Of a stretch of DNA of 5,947 nucleotides, positions 1-5,947 are shown in pieces. Each line of letters opens with the position of its first letter. Position 1 is the first letter of the stretch. The translations under genes were made by a program, and so were the position numbers. The DNA is from Bacteroidota bacterium. GTDB lineage: Bacteria > Bacteroidota > Bacteroidia > Bacteroidales > JADFUO01. The stretch spans positions 1 through 5,947 of the forward strand of contig JADFUO010000055.1 in assembly GCA_015222115.1 (NCBI GenBank), given 5' to 3'. Below the pieces are notes generated by a model, which saw nothing but the letters and a program-made list of their open reading frames with translations, searched no databases and was not told where the DNA came from.

Positions 1-509
1 GCTTCATCTGGTTCAGCAACTTCATTAGCTTTTGCTTTTTCTGCAATTTCTTTAGCTTTTTTCTTGGCTATTTCGGCAGCTCTTGCTTCATTAATTTTTG
101 CTTCGGCTTCAAGACGTTTTTTACTATCATCTTTGACTGCAAGTTCGGTTTCCTTGATTTTACCTGTAATTTTAGCTTCTTTTTCAGTAAGCCATGCCTG
201 AAACTTGGCTTCTGCCTGTTCTTCGGTAATTGCTCCTTTTTTAACTCCTTTGAGCAAATGATTTTTGTATAAAACTCCTTTATAGGATAAAATTGTTTTT
301 ACAGTATCTGATGGCTGAGCACCTTTGTTAAGCCAATCAACTGCTTTGTCAAAGTTTAATTTAATGTCTGCGGGTTTGGTGAGAGGGTTGTAAGTGCCAA
401 TTTTTTCAATAAACTTTCCATCCCGTGGTGCACGACCATCCGCAATTACTATATGGTAAAAGGGTTTGCCTTTTTTACCTTTTCTTTGTAATCTGATTCT
501 TGCTGGCAT
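1..509 (-). CDS. rpsP: 30S ribosomal protein S16, C-terminally extended, partial at window edge
   Basis: S16 is a primary-binding protein of the small ribosomal subunit that contacts 16S rRNA and helps 30S assembly. Reading the minus strand from ATG at 509 gives 169 complete codons with no stop, so the gene continues past position 1. The N-terminus [20 protein letters not shown], then [19 protein letters not shown] and TYNP (about residues 20-42), is the S16 signature. The core domain ends near residue 85. Beyond it lies a charged tail of at least 80 residues rich in Ala, Glu and Lys (roughly 93-169), likely helical or coiled. Classical S16 such as that of E. coli is only about 80 residues, while extended forms are familiar in Bacteroidota. 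No Shine-Dalgarno sequence precedes the start, only an A-rich leader. It is transcribed divergently from dnaE. The family call is very secure; the true C-terminus is not visible. Confidence 0.96.
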   Translation of the reverse strand, partial: MPARIRLQRKGKKGKPFYHIVIADGRAPRDGKFIEKIGTYNPLTKPADIKLNFDKAVDWLNKGAQPSDTVKTILSYKGVLYKNHLLKGVKKGAITEEQAEAKFQAWLTEKEAKITGKIKETELAVKDDSKKRLEAEAKINEARAAEIAKKKAKEIAEKAKANEVAEPDE

Positions 510-736
510 TTCTTAATTTTTTTTAATATTAATATATGATTTTTTTAAAATGGGTGCAAATTTCCGATTTATTTATGAGAATAAAAAATATTTGTTAAAA
601 AGTTTTCATTGTTAATTTAATACTGATTAGCTACAAAAATATTTCTTTTAAAACTTATTAACATAACAAAATATATTTTTCTTTTTAATTAATTTTACAC
701 CTCATAATATATAAATCAAAAATAAAAAATCAAAAC
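510..736. other. Divergent AT-rich intergenic region (rpsP / dnaE leaders)
   Basis: This 227-base spacer separates two divergently transcribed housekeeping genes and must hold promoters or leaders for both, unless either is read from further away. It is almost entirely A and T, with many A- and T-runs. I find no open reading frame of note, no tRNA and no strong hairpin. No Shine-Dalgarno-like G-rich stretch lies just before either start codon, as is usual in Bacteroidota. No site fully matches the Bacteroidota promoter consensus with correct spacing. The nearest are CAAAAATA at 634-641 (TATTTTTG on the minus strand, possible -7 element for rpsP) and TAATTTTA at 690-697 (7 of 8 bases, possible -7 element for dnaE). 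Neither has a TTG at the expected distance, so the promoters are not assigned. Confidence 0.6.
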
Positions 737-3700
737 ATGCCCGATTTTACTCATTTACATGTACATACACAGTATTCAATTTTGGATGGAGCTACCAGGA
801 TTCCCGATTTGATATCCAAAGCTAAAGAGTATGGTATGGATGCTCTGGCAATAACCGATCATGGAAATATGTACGGGGTATTAAAATTTTATTTTGAGGC
901 AAAAAAACAAAAAATAAAACCAATTATAGGCTGTGAAGTATATGTTGCACCGCACAGTCGTTTTGAGAAAAGAGGACAACAAGACCGCAGCGGTTACCAT
1001 TTGATTCTTCTTGCAAAAAATATTCAAGGTTATAGGAATTTATCAAAATTAAGTTCTTTAGGATATTTTAAAGAGCATTTTTATTATACACCACGTATTG
1101 ACAAGGAATTACTAAAAGAATACAGCGAGGGGTTGATAGCAACAACTGCTTGCCTTGGTGGTGAATTGCCCACTGCAATAATAAATCATGGAATTAAAAA
1201 AGCCGAAGAAGTTTTAAAGGAACACCTTGAAATTTTTGGAGAAGATTATTATTTGGAATTAATGAATAGTGGCATACCCGAACAAAAAACCGTAAACAAA
1301 ACATTACTTGAACTTGCCAAAAAGTTTGATGTTAAGGTTATAGCCACTAATGATGTTCATTTTTTAAATGAAAAGGATTATGAAGCTCATCATATTCTTA
1401 TTTGCCTGAATACCGGTAAGGATATTGATGAGAAAACTAATATGCATTATACGGGACAGGAGTTTTTGAAATCACCTGATGAGATGGCTGAGTTGTTTAA
1501 AGATGTTCCTGAGGCGCTGACAAATACAAGGGAAATTGTTGATAAAGTTGAAGATTTTGATATTACTATTAAAAAGGTTATCCTACCGCATTTCCCGCTA
1601 CCTGATGGCTTTACTTCCGAAGATGACTATTTAAAACATCTGACTTATGAAGGTGCTAATAAATTATATCCTGAAATTTCTGAAGAATTAAAAAAAAGGC
1701 TGGATTATGAACTTTCGGTAATTAAGGATATGGGTTTTCCTGGATATTTTTTAATAGTTCAGGATTTTATATCGGCAGCCAGAAGATTAGGAGTTACAGT
1801 TGGACCGGGAAGAGGCTCAGCAGCCGGTTCGGTAGTTGCTTATTGTACGGGAATAACAAATATTGACCCGATAAAATATAATTTGCTTTTTGAGCGGTTC
1901 CTTAATCCCGATCGTATAAGTATGCCTGATATTGATATTGATTTTGATGATGAAGGTCGTGAAAAAGTACTTAATTATGTAGTTGAAAAATATGGCGAAA
2001 ACAGGGTTGCACAGATAGTAACATTTGGGACTATGGCTGCCCGTCTTGCGATCAGGGATGTAGCAAGGATTTTAAAACTTCCTTTGAACGAGGCTGATAA
2101 ATTGGCAAAAATGGTACCCGAAAGACCTGGTATTACTCTTAAACAGGCATATAATGAAGTAAAAGAATTAAATGAAATAAGAAAAAAAGGAGATGAATTA
2201 TCACGTAAAACCCTGAATTTTGCTGAAATTCTTGAGGGTTCGACCCGTCATACAGGTACTCATGCCTGTGGCGTTATTATTGGCCCCGATGACCTGATTA
2301 AATACGTTCCGTTGAGTACTGCGAAAGATTCCGATTTAATGGTTACACAATATGAGGGTAAATTGGTTGAATCGGTGGGAATACTTAAAATGGATTTTCT
2401 TGGCTTAAAAACCTTATCAATAATCAAGGATGCTATTGAAAATATTTATAAACGTCATGGAATAAAAATTGATATTGAAAAAGTATTATTAGAAGATGAA
2501 AAAACCTTTGAGTTGTATCAAAGGGGTGATACAATCGGGACTTTCCAGTTTGAATCGGAGGGAATGCGGGGATACTTAAAAGATCTTAAACCTAATAATA
2601 TTGAAGATTTAATTGCAATGAATGCTCTCTACCGTCCCGGTCCTATGAATTTTATTCCGTTATTTATAAATCGTAAACAGGGAAAAGAGAAAATTGAGTA
2701 TCCTCATCCAATGATTGAAAATATCCTTAAGCCAACCTATGGTATAATGGTCTATCAGGAACAGATTATGCAAACTGCCCAAATAATGGGTGGGTTTACT
2801 CTTGGTGAGGCGGATCTTTTGAGAAGATCCATGGGTAAAAAGGATAAGAAAATAATGGAGGAACAAAAAGTTGTTTTTATCAATGGGGCTTTGAAGAAAG
2901 AAATTGAGCAGGAAAAAGCAGAAGAAGTTTACCAGATGATGGAAAAATTTGCCGAGTATGGTTTTAATAGGTCACATTCTGCGGCATATTCAATAATTGC
3001 ATATCAAACAGCATATCTTAAAGCACATTATCCTGCCGAATATATGGCGGCAGTTTTAACTCATAACCTTAGTGATATTAAAAAAATTACTTTTTTTATT
3101 GATGAATGCAAACGATTAAATATTCCGGTATTAGGACCTGATATTAATGAAAGCAGTCTTAATTTTATTGTGAATAAAAACGGTGAAATACGTTTTGGTA
3201 TGGCTGCTATTAAGGGAGTTGGCGAAGCAGCCGTAAAATCAATAATTGAAGAAAGAAATAAAAACGGTTTATTTAGAAATATATTTGATTTTGCAAAAAG
3301 AGTAAGTCTACGTTCGGTAAATAAACGAAGTTTTGAAGCATTAGCAAAAGCAGGGGCATTTGATGGTTTTGAAAATACTCACCGTGCACAATATTTTTAC
3401 AGGGAGAATTTGGATGATACCGTCTTTCTTGAAAAAATTATTAAACATGCCAGTAGCTATCAGGAAAAACAAAACTCTATGCAGGTTTCTCTGTTTGGTG
3501 ATGATGAAGCAATAGAAATTACCGACCCTAAATTACCTGATTGTGAACCATGGTCTAAACTTCAGCAACTTAAGAATGAAAAAGAAGTTACAGGTTTTTA
3601 TATGTCGGGTCATCCATTGGATAATTACAAACTGGAAATTGATAATTTTTGCAACATTTCAATAAATACAATTAATGAAGGATTAAAACCCCTAAAAAAT

Positions 3701-4204
3701 AAAGTATTTACTTTTGCAGGTATTGTAACATCAGTTGCTCATAAAACTACAAGAAAAGGTAATCCTTTCGGCTCGCTTATTGTTGAGGATTTTAACGATT
3801 CAGTCCAAATTACTTTATTTGGTGATGATTATGTAAGTTATAAAAAGTTTTTTGAAAACGAAGGATATTCTTTGCTAATAAAAGCAACCGTTCAATACAA
3901 GTATAATTCCGAAGATCAACTGGAGATTAAAGTGAGAAATATTAGCCTGTTGCCCGAAGCAATTGAAAAATTCACTAAAGAAATTTCTTTAAACTTGTCA
4001 ATGGATGATATAAATGAGGAACTGATCGGGATATTGTCGAAAATTATTAATGCCAATCCCGGCAAATGTAACCTGAAAATTATTTTAATGGATAATACTG
4101 ATAATATTTCAGTGGAAATGAAACCCAAGAGAAATAAAGTGAATCATCTGAAGTTTATTAATGAAATAAAAAAAATTCCGAATATTGAATTTAGACTTAA
4201 ATAA
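737..4204 (+). CDS. dnaE: DNA polymerase III subunit alpha (replicative, DnaE type)
   Basis: This is the catalytic subunit of the chromosomal replicase, extending primers with dNTPs at the fork. At 1155 residues it is close to the 1160 of E. coli DnaE and looks complete. Residues 5-210 form the PHP domain, with all expected metal ligands visible: H8, H10, D17, H42, E67, H88, C139, D206 and H208. The polymerase core has GPGRGSAAGS at 356-365, catalytic D400 and D402 in PDIDIDF, the RHTGTHACG finger motif at 504-512, and the third catalytic aspartate D553 in KMDFLG. YRPGPM (632-637) and FNRSHSAAY (743-751) follow. A helix-hairpin-helix segment lies near 821-835 (IKGVGEAA). QVSLF at 916-920 matches the beta-clamp-binding motif. 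An OB-fold spans about 985-1070, followed by a C-terminal domain. The start is fixed by the PHP histidines lying next to the N-terminus. There is no Shine-Dalgarno sequence. trxA follows after 46 bases. Confidence 0.98.
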   Translation: MPDFTHLHVHTQYSILDGATRIPDLISKAKEYGMDALAITDHGNMYGVLKFYFEAKKQKIKPIIGCEVYVAPHSRFEKRGQQDRSGYHLILLAKNIQGYRNLSKLSSLGYFKEHFYYTPRIDKELLKEYSEGLIATTACLGGELPTAIINHGIKKAEEVLKEHLEIFGEDYYLELMNSGIPEQKTVNKTLLELAKKFDVKVIATNDVHFLNEKDYEAHHILICLNTGKDIDEKTNMHYTGQEFLKSPDEMAELFKDVPEALTNTREIVDKVEDFDITIKKVILPHFPLPDGFTSEDDYLKHLTYEGANKLYPEISEELKKRLDYELSVIKDMGFPGYFLIVQDFISAARRLGVTVGPGRGSAAGSVVAYCTGITNIDPIKYNLLFERFLNPDRISMPDIDIDFDDEGREKVLNYVVEKYGENRVAQIVTFGTMAARLAIRDVARILKLPLNEADKLAKMVPERPGITLKQAYNEVKELNEIRKKGDELSRKTLNFAEILEGSTRHTGTHACGVIIGPDDLIKYVPLSTAKDSDLMVTQYEGKLVESVGILKMDFLGLKTLSIIKDAIENIYKRHGIKIDIEKVLLEDEKTFELYQRGDTIGTFQFESEGMRGYLKDLKPNNIEDLIAMNALYRPGPMNFIPLFINRKQGKEKIEYPHPMIENILKPTYGIMVYQEQIMQTAQIMGGFTLGEADLLRRSMGKKDKKIMEEQKVVFINGALKKEIEQEKAEEVYQMMEKFAEYGFNRSHSAAYSIIAYQTAYLKAHYPAEYMAAVLTHNLSDIKKITFFIDECKRLNIPVLGPDINESSLNFIVNKNGEIRFGMAAIKGVGEAAVKSIIEERNKNGLFRNIFDFAKRVSLRSVNKRSFEALAKAGAFDGFENTHRAQYFYRENLDDTVFLEKIIKHASSYQEKQNSMQVSLFGDDEAIEITDPKLPDCEPWSKLQQLKNEKEVTGFYMSGHPLDNYKLEIDNFCNISINTINEGLKPLKNKVFTFAGIVTSVAHKTTRKGNPFGSLIVEDFNDSVQITLFGDDYVSYKKFFENEGYSLLIKATVQYKYNSEDQLEIKVRNISLLPEAIEKFTKEISLNLSMDDINEELIGILSKIINANPGKCNLKIILMDNTDNISVEMKPKRNKVNHLKFINEIKKIPNIEFRLK

Positions 4205-4214
4205 TTTAATTTTG
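4185..4214 (+). promoter_or_regulatory. Candidate Bacteroidota-type promoter for trxA
   Basis: TTG at 4185-4187 is followed after exactly 19 bases by TAATTTTG at 4207-4214, matching the Bacteroidota primary sigma consensus of a TTG -33 element and TAnnTTTG -7 element in both sequence and spacing. The -33 element lies inside the last codons of dnaE and the -7 element just after its stop. Transcription would begin roughly 5-8 bases downstream, giving a leader of about 30 bases before the trxA ATG at 4251. This would let trxA, and perhaps the downstream DUF58 gene, be expressed independently of dnaE. The match is by eye in AT-rich sequence, so chance cannot be excluded. Confidence 0.5.
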
Positions 4215-4250
4215 AAAAATTTATAATAATAATTTAATATTTTATAAATC

Positions 4251-4568
4251 ATGGCAATAGAATTAACAGATGCAAATTTTGAAGAAATTGTATTAAAATC
4301 CGATAAACTCGTAATAGTTGACTTTTGGGCTGTCTGGTGTGGACCATGCAGAATGATAGGTCAAATAATTCAGGAAATCGGACAGGAATACGAAGGTAAA
4401 GTTATCGTAGGTAAAGTGGATGTTGATAACAACCCTGAAATTACCACAAAATTCGGAATAAGAAATATACCTACCGTTCTTTTCTTTAAAAATGGTGAAA
4501 TAGTTGATAAACAAGTAGGATCAGTTCCAAAACAGGTTATAATTGACAAGCTGGAAGCCCACTTGTAG
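4251..4568 (+). CDS. trxA: Thioredoxin
   Basis: This is a cytoplasmic thiol-disulfide oxidoreductase that reduces protein disulfides and is normally recharged by thioredoxin reductase (not in this window). At 105 residues it is a single thioredoxin fold of classical length, with no signal peptide or lipobox. The active site is WCGPC at 29-33 (C30 and C33), with the buried acid D24 and W26 before it in VDFWA. KVDVDNNPE at 55-63 forms the central strand and turn. IPT at 73-75 carries the cis-proline P74 opposite the active site, and G90 matches the conserved late glycine. One oddity is the helix after the active site: it reads RMIGQII, so the proline equivalent to E. coli Pro40 is Gln38. The gene starts 46 bases after dnaE in the same direction, with a candidate promoter across the junction. 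The ATG start fits family length; no Shine-Dalgarno sequence is visible. Confidence 0.97.
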   Translation: MAIELTDANFEEIVLKSDKLVIVDFWAVWCGPCRMIGQIIQEIGQEYEGKVIVGKVDVDNNPEITTKFGIRNIPTVLFFKNGEIVDKQVGSVPKQVIIDKLEAHL

Positions 4569-4611
4569 AAGTTTAATTAAAATTGTTTGGCTTCTAACGT
4601 ATACATAAATA

Positions 4612-4648
4612 CAAGTAAGTTATATAGTTACAAGTTACAGGTTTCAGA
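4612..4648. repeat. Degenerate heptanucleotide repeat tract before the DUF58 gene
   Basis: Between trxA and the DUF58 start the sequence falls into seven-base units: ATAGTTA (4624-4630), CAAGTTA (4631-4637) and CAGGTTT (4638-4644), then CAG, with a looser CAAGTAA at 4612-4618. The units follow the pattern C-R-G/A-GTT-N, the same pattern with G-to-A changes as the CGGGTTN tract after the DUF58 gene (5635-5672). The tract ends a few bases before the ATG at 4653. It supports treating this stretch as non-coding spacer rather than as an N-terminal extension. The copies are too few and too divergent for high confidence. Confidence 0.45.
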
Positions 4649-4652
4649 ATTT

Positions 4653-5588
4653 ATGCCATATTCAATTGACCAAAACAGACTTCAGCAATTTAACTCATTG
4701 GAGTTTATTGCAAAACAGGTAGTTGAGGGTTTTATAACAGGCCTTCATAAAAGTCCTTTCCATGGCTTTTCCGTTGAATTTGCCGAACATCGTTTATATA
4801 ACACAGGTGAATCAATAAAACATATTGACTGGAAATTATATGGCAGAACAGATAAACTTTTTGTAAAACGATTTGAAGAGGAAACAAATTTAAGATGTCA
4901 GCTTGTGATTGACAATTCTTCATCAATGTATTTTCCCGTAAAGGAAAACCCAACAATTGATAATCCAAATAAAATTACCTTTTCAATTTATTCTGCTGCT
5001 GCAATAATGTTATTGTTGAAAAAACAACGTGATGCAGTTGGTTTAAGTTTTTTTTCTGACACATTGGAACTAAGTACACAGGCAAAGTCAAGTTCTGTTC
5101 ATCATAAATATTTGTATTCCGAACTTGAAAAGTTATTAATACCCATTTCAACAAAAACACATAAAAAAACTGCTGCCGCAGATTCATTACATCAAATAGC
5201 TGAGAATATTCACAAAAGGTCGCTGGTTGTAATTTTTAGCGATATGATGGAAAGCAGCGGTAATACCGATGAATTATTTGCAGCTCTTCAGCATTTGAAA
5301 CATAATAAACATGAAGTGGTTTTATTTCATGTAACCGACAAACAAAAAGAAGAAGAATTTGATTATGACAACCGCCCGTACAAATTTGTTGATATGGAAA
5401 GCGGCGAAGAATTAAGAGTTAATCCGGTTGAAGTGAAAAAAGAATATCTTAAAGCTGTTAATAAATTTAAAAAGGAATTAATACTTCGCTGTGGCAAATA
5501 CCGTATTGACATTATTGAAGCTGATATTAACAAGGGCTTTGACACTGTATTACAATCATATTTGGTTAAGCGTGAGAGGTTGTATTAG
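4653..5588 (+). CDS. DUF58 / von Willebrand factor A-like domain protein
   Basis: From ATG at 4653 this is a 311-residue soluble protein with no signal peptide or clear membrane segment. The DUF58 core is plain: FHGFSVEFAEHRLYNTGE (36-53), HIDWKLYGRT (57-66) and KRFEEETNLRCQLVID (72-87). A von Willebrand A-like fold follows, with a MIDAS-type DxSxS motif at D87, S89 and S91, a possible MIDAS threonine near T173, and D197 in VIFSDMME as a likely further metal ligand. DUF58 proteins usually sit beside MoxR-family AAA+ ATPases and membrane BatA/BatB proteins and are thought to act with them in metal-dependent protein binding or chaperone-like work; the exact role is unsettled. Here the neighbour is trxA, 84 bases upstream. 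The frame also opens at TTG 4587, adding 22 residues, but those lie over a repeat tract and precede the family-like start, so I prefer ATG. Family call secure, function not. Confidence 0.9.
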   Translation: MPYSIDQNRLQQFNSLEFIAKQVVEGFITGLHKSPFHGFSVEFAEHRLYNTGESIKHIDWKLYGRTDKLFVKRFEEETNLRCQLVIDNSSSMYFPVKENPTIDNPNKITFSIYSAAAIMLLLKKQRDAVGLSFFSDTLELSTQAKSSSVHHKYLYSELEKLLIPISTKTHKKTAAADSLHQIAENIHKRSLVVIFSDMMESSGNTDELFAALQHLKHNKHEVVLFHVTDKQKEEEFDYDNRPYKFVDMESGEELRVNPVEVKKEYLKAVNKFKKELILRCGKYRIDIIEADINKGFDTVLQSYLVKRERLY

Positions 5589-5634
5589 TAAGCTGTTTCC
5601 AAATTTATTTTCGGGTTAAACTAAAGTATTGTTG

Positions 5635-5672
5635 CGGGTTACGGGTTTCGAGTTGCGGGTACATACGGGTTT
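5635..5672. repeat. CGGGTTN heptanucleotide repeat tract
   Basis: Four consecutive seven-base units are in register: CGGGTTA (5635-5641), CGGGTTT (5642-5648), CGAGTTG (5649-5655) and CGGGTAC (5656-5662). After a three-base slip a fifth, CGGGTTT, sits at 5666-5672. An isolated CGGGTTA lies at 5612-5618. The strand-specific G-richness (CGGG on plus) contrasts with the AT-rich flanks. A related degenerate tract lies before the DUF58 gene at 4612-4648, so the gene is flanked on both sides. No transposase or integrase accompanies it. Its function is unknown. Confidence 0.75.
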
Positions 5673-5673
5673 G

Positions 5674-5699
5674 CTACGATTCATGGTTGTAGGTTTTTT
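5674..5699 (+). terminator. Candidate intrinsic terminator after the DUF58 gene
   Basis: CTACGAT (5674-5680) pairs with GTTGTAG (5686-5692) as a seven-pair stem, including two G-U wobbles, around the five-base loop TCATG. After one G comes a run of six T (5694-5699). It lies 85 bases beyond the DUF58 stop and has the arrangement of a rho-independent terminator for the plus-strand transcript. The stem is short and only moderately stable, so the call is tentative. Confidence 0.5.
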
Positions 5700-5800
5700 C
5701 TATTTACTACTGTCAATGTTGCTAATAAAATTTTGGAAAAAATAACATTAAGTGTTTGAAAATCTATCAGCAATTGTTAGATTTGGAATAATTTATTTTA

Positions 5801-5822
5801 GTGAGGTTTGATATAATCTCAC
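5801..5822 (-). terminator. Hairpin overlapping the stop codon of the DUF2293-like gene
   Basis: GTGAGGTT (5801-5808) pairs with AATCTCAC (5815-5822), eight pairs with one G-U type wobble and a six-base loop. The right arm contains the TGA stop of the minus-strand gene (5819-5821). On the minus strand it is followed by an A/T-rich stretch without a clean T-run, so it could be a weak terminator or an mRNA 3' end stabiliser. Chance occurrence is possible. Confidence 0.3.
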
Positions 5823-5947
5823 CCTTCCCATTGTTCAACAATTGTTTCAACTTCAGGTTGTACGAGTGAACGGGCATCATATCTGTCATATCCACGGCTT
5901 ATCAGTTCGACGTATTTTGTTTTTGTATGCCGGATGTGTGCAATAAC
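5819..5947 (-). CDS. DUF2293-like protein, C-terminal fragment at window edge
   Basis: Reading the minus strand inward from 5947 gives 42 codons and a TGA stop at 5821-5819; the N-terminal part lies outside the window. The fragment starts VIAHIRHTKTKYVELI, continues SRGYDRYDARSLVQ and ends near VEQWEG. The pattern HIRHxxTxYxELLxxGxxRxxAR, followed by a helix ending in W, is what I recall for DUF2293 proteins, a small uncharacterised bacterial and fungal family. The codon pattern and the clean frame to a stop support a real gene. No function can be assigned. It converges on the DUF58 gene and is probably a separate transcription unit. The coding call is fairly firm; the family name is from memory of the motif and less so. 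Confidence 0.7.
   Translation of the reverse strand, partial: VIAHIRHTKTKYVELISRGYDRYDARSLVQPEVETIVEQWEG

Larger units (their letters stand above)
5589..5818. other. Convergent intergenic region
   Basis: These 230 bases separate the plus-strand DUF58 gene from the minus-strand DUF2293-like gene, so both transcripts should end here. The region contains the CGGGTTN heptad tract (5635-5672), a candidate plus-strand terminator (5674-5699) and two weaker inverted repeats (5760-5784, and 5801-5822 overlapping the stop of the minus-strand gene). No open reading frame or RNA gene is recognisable. The G-rich heptads stand out sharply from the AT-rich surroundings. Confidence 0.7.

Noticed and set aside
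634..670. CAAAAATA (634-641) with CAAA (667-670), a possible minus-strand Bacteroidota promoter for rpsP.
   Set aside because: The gap is 25 bases, longer than the usual 19-21 or so, and the -7 match is easy to get by chance in this A-rich spacer.
717..724. A second CAAAAATA, reading as TATTTTTG on the minus strand.
   Set aside because: No CAA lies at the right distance downstream, and it sits directly against the dnaE start.
2660..2866. Minus-strand open frame inside dnaE.
   Set aside because: It is an antisense shadow of a strongly conserved polymerase segment; the composition (Phe/Leu/His-rich) and lack of any family motif argue against a gene.
3916..4128. Minus-strand open frame at the 3' end of dnaE.
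   Set aside because: Antisense shadow of the DnaE C-terminal domain, with no recognisable domain and no leader.
4293..4514. Minus-strand open frame inside trxA.
   Set aside because: It is complementary to the conserved thioredoxin core and has no independent support.
4541..4550. TTGACA inside the trxA 3' end, resembling an E. coli -35 box.
   Set aside because: It encodes the conserved thioredoxin C-terminal helix, and Bacteroidota sigma factors do not use the E. coli -35/-10 consensus.
4732..5545. Three minus-strand open frames inside the DUF58 gene.
   Set aside because: All are complementary to conserved DUF58/vWA codons and resemble no protein family.
5612..5672. Possible CRISPR array or insertion-sequence end from the repeated CGGGTT units.
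   Set aside because: Units are only seven bases and contiguous, with no spacers, no terminal inverted repeats and no transposase or Cas gene nearby.
5760..5784. Inverted repeat AAATCTA...TAGATTT in the convergent spacer.
   Set aside because: It is a seven-pair AT-rich stem with an 11-base interior and no clear T-run, too weak to call a terminator alone.

Overview
The window reads as chromosomal DNA from an AT-rich member of the Bacteroidota (Bacteroidetes). Four things suggest this: the low GC content; A-rich leaders without Shine-Dalgarno sequences before every visible start codon; a ribosomal protein S16 with a long Ala/Glu/Lys-rich C-terminal extension; and a good match to the Bacteroidota promoter consensus (TTG, 19 bases, TAnnTTTG) just upstream of trxA. 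The order or genus cannot be fixed from this sequence alone.

Layout, left to right. Positions 1-509, minus strand: rpsP (30S ribosomal protein S16), cut at its C-terminus by the window edge. Positions 510-736: a very AT-rich divergent spacer holding the leaders of rpsP and dnaE. Positions 737-4204, plus strand: dnaE, a full-length catalytic subunit of the replicative DNA polymerase III, with an apparently intact metal-binding PHP domain. Positions 4251-4568, plus: trxA, a small classical thioredoxin, with its own candidate promoter across the dnaE stop codon. Positions 4653-5588, plus: a DUF58 / von Willebrand A-like protein, preceded by a degenerate 7-base repeat tract that argues against the longer TTG-initiated reading. 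Positions 5589-5818: a convergent spacer with a second, better preserved CGGGTTN heptad tract, a candidate intrinsic terminator and weaker hairpins. Positions 5819-5947, minus: the last 42 codons of a gene resembling DUF2293 proteins, cut by the right edge.

dnaE, trxA and the DUF58 gene are co-directional with short gaps (46 and 84 bases) and may be partly co-transcribed, with trxA also able to fire alone. Nothing links their biochemistry directly: replication, thiol redox and a probable metal-dependent adhesion or scaffold protein. This is mostly ordinary housekeeping sequence, and I see no convincing novel multi-gene system. The points most worth a second look are the heptad repeats, the intact PHP site of DnaE, the Pro-to-Gln change after the thioredoxin active site, and the DUF58 gene lying away from its usual MoxR-type ATPase partner as far as the window shows.
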